A stretch of 64,000 nt of DNA, taken from Acidimicrobiia bacterium. GTDB taxonomy: Bacteria > Actinomycetota > Acidimicrobiia > IMCC26256 > JAOSJL01. Below are positions 58,214 through 64,000 of the stretch, piece by piece (position 1 is the first letter of the stretch; each line of letters starts with the position of its first letter). The DNA is taken from contig JAOSJL010000001.1 of assembly GCA_027494115.1 (NCBI GenBank), forward strand, positions 2,849,937 through 2,913,936, read 5' to 3'. Position numbers and translations under genes: made by a program. The notes under the pieces were generated by a model. That model saw nothing but the letters and a program-made list of their open reading frames with translations, was not told where the DNA came from and ran no database searches.

Positions 58214-58816
58214 GTGAGGACCGACCGATTCCCCCGCACCGGCGTCCCCCGCATCGGTGTCCCCCGCATCGCTGCTCTGATCCTCGCGGCCGGCGTTGTG
58301 GTCGTCATCGCGCTCGTCGCCGGCGGATGTGAAGACGACTCCTCGTCCGGGCGAGATGCTCCCGCCGGAGAATCCGCGTCGGGGCTCCCCGAAGGAGACG
58401 ACGCCAGAATCGAGAGGGTCGTCGACGGCGACACCGTGGTTCTCACCGACGACACCCGGGTGCGTCTGATCGGGGTGGACACGCCCGAGACGGTCCACCC
58501 CTCGAAGCCGGTCGAGTGTTTCGGACGCGAGGCGAGCGCCTTCATGGGCGACCTGCTGCCGACCGGGACCGACGTCCGCCTCGTCTACGACGTGGAACGT
58601 ACCGACCGCTACGACCGCACCCTCGCCTACGTCTACCGCCTCGACGACGGGCTCTTCGTCAACGCGGAACTCCTGGCGCAGGGGTACGCGCAGATCGCGA
58701 CCTACCCGCCCAACGTGGCCCACGTCGACGAGTACCGCGAGCTCCAGGCCCAGGCACGCGACGAACAGCGCGGCCTCTGGAACGCGTGTGACCCCGACCT
58801 GCCACCGCCGGGTTGA
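58214..58816 (+). CDS. Secreted thermonuclease-like lipoprotein (SNase fold)
   Basis: 200 residues from GTG 58214. The N-terminus has a hydrophobic segment and a lipobox-like Cys (LVAGGCEDD). The SNase domain has RIERVVDGDTVVLTDDTRVR, LIGVDTPETVHP with the catalytic Asp and Glu, the Arg in FGREASAFMGDL and ERTDRYDRTLAYVY. It hydrolyses nucleic acids outside the cell or at the membrane. The final KGLWN-like motif is QRGLWNACDP. Confidence 0.9.
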   Translation: MRTDRFPRTGVPRIGVPRIAALILAAGVVVVIALVAGGCEDDSSSGRDAPAGESASGLPEGDDARIERVVDGDTVVLTDDTRVRLIGVDTPETVHPSKPVECFGREASAFMGDLLPTGTDVRLVYDVERTDRYDRTLAYVYRLDDGLFVNAELLAQGYAQIATYPPNVAHVDEYRELQAQARDEQRGLWNACDPDLPPPG

Positions 58817-58851
58817 CCAATCGGCCGACGGCGGGTCAGTCGGTGTTGGTG

Positions 58852-59841
58852 TCAGCCGGAGTCGGGTGTCAGCGTTGCCAGGAGCCCGAAGTGGTCCGAG
58901 AGGTTCATCATGACCTCTTCACCCTCCACCACGACCGAGACGTTCTCGTCGTAGATACGTTCGACGTCGACCGTGCCGTCGAAGTCGCGCACGAGAACGT
59001 GGTCGATGAGGAATCCGTCGCTCCCCTCGTCGTCGACCAGGGTGTTGTCGTTGCAGAACGTGCATGCCGCCGAGGAGTCGTCGACGTAGGGGTTGTCGTA
59101 CGGCCCTCCTGCGACGAGCGCGTCGTAGTTCTCGACGGCCTCGGCCGAGTAGCCGTTGCCGCCGGGGCCGGTGTTGAAGTCGCCCATGAGCAGGACCGGG
59201 TTCTCGTCGTCGACCTTCTCGTCGATGAACGCCTGCATCGTTTCGATCTGATCCGCTTGTTCCTGTTGCCACGCCTCGGGTCCGCCGCCACCCGGGAACG
59301 GGATGTCGGAGAAGATCGCCGACAGGTGTGTGGCGAACACGTGGACCGTACCGATCTGTTCGGTATCCAGCTCGGCGTAGATGACCGCCCGACGGTTGAG
59401 TGAGCTCTCGAGGTAGAGGGTGTCCTGATCGACGATCTCCTGGTTGGTGAGCACACCGATCCCGAAGGTGCCGCCGTAGGCGAACCCCTCGGCAGGCTGC
59501 GGATCGAGGAAGATCCGATTGGGGTAGTGCGCAGCCGTGGCCTCCTCCACGAGGCCCACGTGTTCGGGCTCCCAGACCTCCTGGACCACCAGCAGCTCGG
59601 TGTCGAGTTTCCCGAGCTCCTCGGCGACGACCGGTGCCCGCTCATTGGCGAAGTCCACAAAATTGACGGCGAGGCCCGCGTTGTAGGTGGCGGCACGGAA
59701 GGACGCCCCGTCGGATGAATCCTGTGCGGACGTCGTGCTGTTGTCGGACGTCGAGCTGTCATCGCTGCTGCACGAGGCCGCAGCGAACGCCAGCGACACA
59801 ACGAGAACTCCGAACAGACGCCACGTGCGTCGCGATCCCAT
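58852..59841 (-). CDS. Endonuclease/exonuclease/phosphatase-family lipoprotein
   Basis: 329 residues. A lipobox (FAAASCSSDDSS) anchors the mature protein outside. The EEP fold has RAATYNAGLAVNFV, LLVVQEVWEPEHVG (metal-binding Glu), VFATHLSA, LLMGDFNTGPGG (Asp-x-Asn) and LIDHVLVRDF, LSDHFGLLAT. Members are DNases, sphingomyelinases or phosphatases; the substrate is not decided. Convergent with the SNase gene, which is also exported, so both may scavenge extracellular phosphate or nucleic acid. Confidence 0.85.
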   Translation of the reverse strand: MGSRRTWRLFGVLVVSLAFAAASCSSDDSSTSDNSTTSAQDSSDGASFRAATYNAGLAVNFVDFANERAPVVAEELGKLDTELLVVQEVWEPEHVGLVEEATAAHYPNRIFLDPQPAEGFAYGGTFGIGVLTNQEIVDQDTLYLESSLNRRAVIYAELDTEQIGTVHVFATHLSAIFSDIPFPGGGGPEAWQQEQADQIETMQAFIDEKVDDENPVLLMGDFNTGPGGNGYSAEAVENYDALVAGGPYDNPYVDDSSAACTFCNDNTLVDDEGSDGFLIDHVLVRDFDGTVDVERIYDENVSVVVEGEEVMMNLSDHFGLLATLTPDSG

Positions 59842-59910
59842 GAGTTACCCCCCGTGGTTTCCCGGCCTTCTGTCTAGTCCGTCGCGCGGATCCGTGTAGC
59901 GCGTGGCGTT

Positions 59911-59937
59911 CGGTTCCATGCAAGCCGGTTCCATGCA
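59911..59937. repeat. 12-bp direct repeat CGGTTCCATGCA
   Basis: Two perfect copies with a 15-bp period in the 242-b gap between two minus-strand genes. The gap otherwise holds a strong hairpin (60012-60051) and no supportable gene. Confidence 0.5.
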
Positions 59938-60011
59938 GGCGACGCGGCGGGAGTTCCACACCGACGACACGCGCTCGGCGCTACGGGAGGCAGCTGGCCC
60001 GGACGCGACGT

Positions 60012-60051
60012 GGTCACGGGCCGGACCGCCTGTGCGGACCGACCCGTGACC
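60012..60051 (-). terminator. Strong hairpin terminator after the envelope protein gene
   Basis: GGTCACGGG and CCCGTGACC form nine base pairs, extended inward by CGG/CCG and CCGC/GCGG with two mismatches and a CTGT loop. It begins 33 b after the stop of the gene at 60084 and has no T-run. Confidence 0.65.
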
Positions 60052-60083
60052 TGGCGTCGCCGGGCGGGCTGGGACTCAGTCGC

Positions 60084-61070
60084 TCAGTAGCCGTACCAGG
60101 CGAGGCACTCCTCGAGCGCGGGCGGGACGGTCGGATCGAAACCGCCCTCGAAGGCGACGTCTTCGCCCGACTCCACCTGCACGGTTGTCCCTGCGTCGTC
60201 GATGATCACGATCCCCGGGTACTCACCCCAGGAGTCGATCATCGCCTGGCACTGCTCGGTCGCCCGGGTCAGGAGATCGATCGACTCCGTGAAGGTGAGC
60301 GACAGGCTCTGGGCGACCGGAGCGGTCCCGTCGATGTTGATCGTCACGTCCGCCGTGTAGACACCGGCTTCGATGACCTCGGGAGGCTCGTCGGTGTACG
60401 CAGCAAGGAAATAGGGATCGGCGTAGACGCCCATCGACCATTCCTCACCTGGCGCGACCGACACGCGAAGCGGGAACCCGATGGTTCCCGACACCAGTGT
60501 TCCGTACTCGCCGTGGATGGCGAAGTCGATGCTCGACACCGTCGCCTCGGCCCGGCGGTCACCGGTGTTGTGAGCCACGAGCTCGGCGTAGAACGAGCCG
60601 TCGGCACCGACCTCGTCGGGCGTCAGGCGGATCGAGAAGTCGATCGCCTCGGCGCCGAGAGGCGGTTCCTCGTCGTCGGCCGTCGGCGTCGGCAGATCCG
60701 ACTCGGGATTCTCGCCGCCGGGAGCAGGCACACCGGGAGCGGCGGGGTCGGGTGCGACGTCAGGTACCGGATCACCCTCGACATCTCCGGGCAGCGTTTC
60801 TGTGACCACGGCGCCGCCGGTGTCGGCCTCCCCCAGTGGATCCCGAAAGAGCTCGGTGGGGAAGTCGTCGACAGCCGACGCCTCGCTCGTGACGGCGTCG
60901 ACCCGTGGGACGGTCCCGGCTGCGGCCACCGCGGTCACGCCGACCACGGCCGCAGCGATTCCCGCGACGATGAACTGGAGGCGGTTGCGGCGCACGAAGC
61001 GCCTGGTCGTCCGCAGGGCGCCTCCCTCGATTGCGTCGGGCAATGAACACCCGTCTACCCATTCCTGCAT
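60084..61070 (-). CDS. Membrane-anchored extracytoplasmic protein, unknown function
   Basis: 328 residues. A basic N-terminus and one helix (LQFIVAGIAAAVVGVTAVAA) anchor it, followed by a long Pro/Asp/Glu-rich linker (VPDVAPDPAAPGVPAPGGEN) and a beta-rich domain with FSIRLTPDEVGADGSFYAEL and TVSSIDFAIHGEYGTLVSGT, resembling an Ig-like or DUF4352-like fold. The end has two Cys (TEQCQAMIDSWGEYPG and LEECLAWYGY) that could form a disulfide. It overlaps no other gene; a hairpin follows. The start is the ATG at 61070. Confidence 0.6.
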   Translation of the reverse strand: MQEWVDGCSLPDAIEGGALRTTRRFVRRNRLQFIVAGIAAAVVGVTAVAAAGTVPRVDAVTSEASAVDDFPTELFRDPLGEADTGGAVVTETLPGDVEGDPVPDVAPDPAAPGVPAPGGENPESDLPTPTADDEEPPLGAEAIDFSIRLTPDEVGADGSFYAELVAHNTGDRRAEATVSSIDFAIHGEYGTLVSGTIGFPLRVSVAPGEEWSMGVYADPYFLAAYTDEPPEVIEAGVYTADVTINIDGTAPVAQSLSLTFTESIDLLTRATEQCQAMIDSWGEYPGIVIIDDAGTTVQVESGEDVAFEGGFDPTVPPALEECLAWYGY

Positions 61071-61178
61071 GGCTGGTCCTCCGTGTCGGTTTTGTCCGTC
61101 ACCGCTACAGACGAACTCGACCTCCGATCGGTTGACCGGATCGGGAGGATCTTTTCAAATACCGCGTTCCGCGCGAGC

Positions 61179-62608
61179 TCAGGAGCAAGCGGTGAGCAGT
61201 TCTCCGCCCAGGGACGACAGGTCCGCCTCACCCAGCGCCTCGGGGCTACCCAGCGTCGCGATGTCGATCTCCTCCACAGCGCCGTCGGCGACACAGCGCG
61301 CCACCTCCGGGTCACTCCCCGAGCTCAGGGCGCCGACGAAGATCCCCGACCGCGCGGCCAGCGCGTTCAGCGCCGCGGACGCCTCGCCGGCAGGTGCGGC
61401 CGGTACCTCCCCGCACCGCACACGTTCAGCTCGACGCCCGCGCCGCCGCTCGTGACCGTGGCGGAACCCTCGGGCATCGTGGCCGCCCATGCCTCGAGGC
61501 CCGCGTGGATCGTCGACGTGCCGGCGTCGTCCTCTCCCACGAAGACCGCATCGACGCACACCTCGTCATCGGTCCGGTAGGCGACGAAGTCGTCGCCCCG
61601 CCAGGCCAACGTTGCGTCCACCGCCGCCTCCACCCCCACGCGGTCGCCGAGCATCACCGCCAGCACCAGGGCGCCGAACTCGCCGTCGTCGATGACGTCG
61701 GCACCGTCGGGGGCTTCGGGTGCCGTGACCGGCATGGCCTCGATGTCGCCGACCACGAAGTACGGGTCGAGCAGGTCGATGTCGGTGGTGGGCGGGTCGC
61801 GAAAGGCTGCGTCGACCGCCGCGGCACCGTCGCTGAACCGCAACGCCTCACGCATGAGAAGACCGAACGTGTAGGGCGCGGTCTGCGACAGGAGAACGGC
61901 TTCGGGGATCTTGTCGAGCCCGGCACCCGCCTCGACGCCGAGTTCCGTTTCCTCGGTGGAGTACCGCTCCCGCTCATCGGCCGGGAGGTCACCGACGTAC
62001 GCCAGCTCGGTCGCCACGGCGTCGCCCTCGACCAACCCACGGTAGGCGGGGCCGCTGTCTTCGTCGTCGAGACCTGCCTCCAGGTCGAAGTGCTGGTCCT
62101 GGAGAGCGTGTGTCAGCTCGTGGACGACCGTTCCACTGACGTATGGCGTGAGTTCCTCGCCCTTGACGAGCAGTCGTTTGGTCGCAGGGTCGTAGAAACC
62201 CGCGGTTCCCTCACCCACGAGCTGATCAGCGGCCTCCTCCGGGTCGTACCCGGCGCCGACCAGCCCGAGCACGCGCAGCACATCTGCTCCGTCCTGTGAC
62301 TCGGCCAGATCTTCAGGCGAACGGTCGCTCGTCTCGCGGAATGCCGCGAGGTACTCGGCATCGTCTTCGATGAACTCCACGTCGACGGGTGACGTGAACG
62401 GAAGGCCGCGCGCTCCCTCGACGAAGTCCGCGAGTCGTTCGACGCGCGGATCCCAGGACTGCGGTGCAGAGTCTTGGCCGGCCTCGAGCGCCAGCATGAG
62501 AGCCACACCTGCTGCCGTTCCCACCACGACGATCAGTGCAGCCAGAAGCCACCGAAGCCAGGTCCGGCGTGGAGCGGAAGCCGGCGGTTCGCTCGCGGCC
62601 GGAATCAT
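61179..62608 (-). CDS. Membrane-anchored putative zinc metallopeptidase (HExxH), one frame break
   Basis: About 476 residues from ATG 62608, overlapping the histidine phosphatase stop (ATGA). One helix (WLLAALIVVVGTAAGVALML) precedes an exported domain. The motif VVHELTHALQDQHFDLEAGL holds HExxH, with RGLVEGDAVATELAYVGDLP about 30 residues later as a candidate third-ligand Glu, the order seen in gluzincins. A missing base in the run at 61409-61412 shifts the frame; the end is AGEASAALNALAARSGIFVG and IATLGSPEALGEADLSSLGG. Proteolysis is inferred; it may instead be a pseudoenzyme. Confidence 0.65.
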
Positions 62609-63222
62609 CCCGAGGCCTTTCCCGCCGCAGACAGTTCGGACAGATGGCCGGTCTCGTTGAAGCTGAACAGGAGTGGGCCGCGAGCGACGCGCGTGAAGGA
62701 GGCGAGATCGAGGTGTGCGCGAAAGGCCACCGAGTCGCTCATACCGAGCGCCCATGCGAAGGCGGACTTGATCGGTGAGACGTGGGAGACGGCGACGACC
62801 TGCGCGTCGCTCGCGATGTGTTCCTCAGCGAAGGTGACGACCCGGGCTCGCACGGTAGCGAGGCTTTCGCCGCCCGGTGGGGCAAAATGGGGATCGTCGC
62901 GCCACCGAAGCCAGTCCTCTGTGCTGATCTCGTCGTGCGCGCGCCCGTCCCACTCGCCGTAGTCGAGTTCGACGAGGCGCTCGTCGATCCGTACCTCGAC
63001 ACCGACCGCGTCGGCGATCACGTCTGCGGTCGTGATCGCACGCCGGAGTGGGCTGGAGTACACCTCTGTCGGAGCCGTGTTTCCGAGAGCAACGTTCCCG
63101 AGAGCACGTGCCATCGCTGCCGCCTGGGCCGCGCCGTGCTCGGTCAACGGCGCATCGTGGCGGCCGAGTAGACGACCGTCACGGTTGGCGGCGGTCTGGC
63201 CGTGGCGGGAGAAGATGATCAC
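62605..63222 (-). CDS. Histidine phosphatase (phosphoglycerate mutase family)
   Basis: 205 residues from GTG 63222, which overlaps the preceding stop (GTGA). IIFSRHGQTAANRDGRLLG has the RHG catalytic motif, SSPLRRAITTADVIAD the second Arg, LVELDYGEWDGRAHDE the Glu, and VVAVSHVSPIKSAF the second catalytic His. Acts on a phosphate ester, often a phospho-sugar or cofactor precursor such as alpha-ribazole phosphate. Substrate undetermined. Confidence 0.88.
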   Translation of the reverse strand: MIIFSRHGQTAANRDGRLLGRHDAPLTEHGAAQAAAMARALGNVALGNTAPTEVYSSPLRRAITTADVIADAVGVEVRIDERLVELDYGEWDGRAHDEISTEDWLRWRDDPHFAPPGGESLATVRARVVTFAEEHIASDAQVVAVSHVSPIKSAFAWALGMSDSVAFRAHLDLASFTRVARGPLLFSFNETGHLSELSAAGKASG

Positions 63223-63701
63223 GTCGTCCGCTCACGCTCGTAGAGGCGGCCGGAGCGACAGAACGCCCGGCGCCGTGCCGGATCGGAGAATCCGAAACGC
63301 TGCCAGATCCAGGCCCACCCGAGCAGCCCCAGAACCTCCTCGACGGCGAGCACCGGCAGAGGTGGAAGAAGCGGCATCTTTGGAATGTCGGCACCCAGCA
63401 CAGGCCAGGCGAAAACGTCCGCGTGGGTCCACGCTCCCGACAGAACGAGTCCGCACAACATGCCGAACGGCAGGAAGAGAAGCCGGCGCCGCAGCCGGCG
63501 GTGACCGATCGTGGCCAGCATCACCACCGTCAGGAGGACGGCCGCGGCGAACAGGGAATGGCCCACGGCAAGGCGGCCGAACCAGACGTCGATAGCCAGC
63601 GGAATCATCGCCCCCAGAGCCACCATGCGGTGGTCGACCACGGGATCGTGGAGCACGGTCCACGTGATGACGATGGCACCGGCGGTGAGCCAGAGGATCA
63701 C
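63219..63701 (-). CDS. Multi-TM membrane protein, start uncertain
   Basis: About 161 residues if GTG 63701 is used; the frame is open to 63983 but the upstream part would overlap the zinc-ribbon gene. Four hydrophobic helices (VILWLTAGAIVITWTVLHDP; MVALGAMIPLAIDVWFGRLA; LFAAAVLLTVVMLATIGHRR; GMLCGLVLSGAWTHADVFAW) and a basic tail. Metal-dependent hydrolase-like membrane proteins have similar patterns, but no family is claimed. A frame break near the start is possible. Confidence 0.5.
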   Translation of the reverse strand: MILWLTAGAIVITWTVLHDPVVDHRMVALGAMIPLAIDVWFGRLAVGHSLFAAAVLLTVVMLATIGHRRLRRRLLFLPFGMLCGLVLSGAWTHADVFAWPVLGADIPKMPLLPPLPVLAVEEVLGLLGWAWIWQRFGFSDPARRRAFCRSGRLYERERTT

Positions 63702-63732
63702 GACGCGGGGGTCGGGGGTACGTGCCCTGACG

Positions 63733-64000
63733 TCACGACGGAACCAGGATGCACCCGCAGTTGTCACAGAACGGCGCGACATCGTCGGTCTGCTTGCGCA
63801 GCCGCACGACTTCTGTAGCGGGAAGCGACAGGTGGCAACCCTGGCAGGTGTCGCCCACGAGGCGCGCCGCGCCGATCCCGCCGGCGCGCTTACGGGCCTG
63901 CTCGTAGTCGTCGAGCAGACCGTCGGCGAGTTCCGACGCGAGTGCGGCCCGCGCCTTCTCTTCTGCGGCCATCTCCTCGTCACAGATGGCTTCGGCCTCA
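63733..64000 (-). CDS. C4-type zinc-ribbon domain protein (CT398-like), 5' end outside window
   Basis: The frame runs off the end of the window. The visible C-terminus has a helix (ARAALASELADGLLDDYEQA) and a zinc ribbon, CQGCHLSLPATEVVRLRKQT and FCDNCGCILV, with ligands C-x2-C and C-x2-C. This matches the C-terminal ribbon of the coiled-coil zf-RING_7 family, which has a long coiled coil upstream. Function in RNA or protein quality control is only suggested for relatives. Confidence 0.8.
   Translation of the reverse strand, partial: EAEAICDEEMAAEEKARAALASELADGLLDDYEQARKRAGGIGAARLVGDTCQGCHLSLPATEVVRLRKQTDDVAPFCDNCGCILVPS

Noticed and set aside
59842..60083. A small gene in the 242-b gap
   Set aside because: Only short frames without ribosome sites; the region holds a direct repeat and a hairpin.

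Overview
The window is high-GC DNA (roughly two thirds G+C by eye) with many GTG starts and ATGA/GTGA start-stop overlaps. It carries a WhiB protein, a DevR/DevS-like two-component pair, a wax-ester synthase/DGAT, a TreT-like trehalose synthase, an AGPS-like oxidase and an actinobacterial-looking class A RNase P RNA. It is best read as an uncultured actinobacterium, probably of the Acidimicrobiia type (inference). No rRNA, tRNA, CRISPR array, insertion sequence or prophage was seen, and no gene-free stretch exceeds about 300 b. About fifteen single-base frame breaks, mostly in G/C runs, cut otherwise well conserved genes. This looks like indel error in the assembly, so broken genes are annotated here as one locus each.

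Layout. 1-4589: end of a fused electron-transfer flavoprotein, a DoxX protein, a small Cys-rich protein, TreT and a degenerate receiver protein. 4586-12535 (minus): an exported type II DMSO-reductase-family molybdoenzyme of Nar/Nxr type, with a Tat-targeted alpha subunit, a small unknown subunit, a NarH-like four-cluster beta subunit, a TorD-like chaperone, an EbdC-like haem-b gamma subunit and a polytopic membrane protein. 12742-16477: MobB, a second degenerate receiver protein, a LuxR/DevR-type regulator coupled to a 42-codon ORF, a GAF histidine kinase keeping the putative DevS haem-ligand motif, and a PNPOx-like protein. 16515-28748: WS/DGAT, then a denitrification block (PNPOx-like protein, two multi-TM proteins, a SufT/DUF59 protein, an HTH regulator and Cu nitrite reductase NirK), then a NarB/NasA-type nitrate reductase with its own cytochrome-b-like, FeS, Rieske and small membrane partners and an HPP-family transporter. 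Two DevR/DosR-like boxes (12594-12613 and 18128-18147) suggest the two-component system controls the block in response to a gas or redox signal.

28776-33141 (minus): acyl-CoA dehydrogenase, TrpD, two zinc-ribbon proteins and a NYN-domain protein, tightly coupled. 33226-40078: WhiB, GlpD, AGPS-like oxidase, MscL, RNase P RNA, UspA and MtnA.

40122-55834: a catabolic island with two adenylate-forming ligases, a ferritin-like diiron protein, hydantoinase/acetone-carboxylase-type A and B subunits, two ACMSD-like amidohydrolases, an enoyl-CoA hydratase, an NAD(P)-binding protein, DUF2804, and a MarR/YceI divergent pair. Three promoters in it share a palindrome CTGAC-N6-GTCAG, implying an undescribed regulon whose regulator is outside the window or not recognised.

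56011-64000: a GT-C mannosyltransferase-like protein, a duplicated A/B-barrel-like protein, a secreted nuclease and an endonuclease/phosphatase-like lipoprotein, two envelope proteins (one with HExxH), a histidine phosphatase, a membrane protein and a truncated zinc-ribbon protein.
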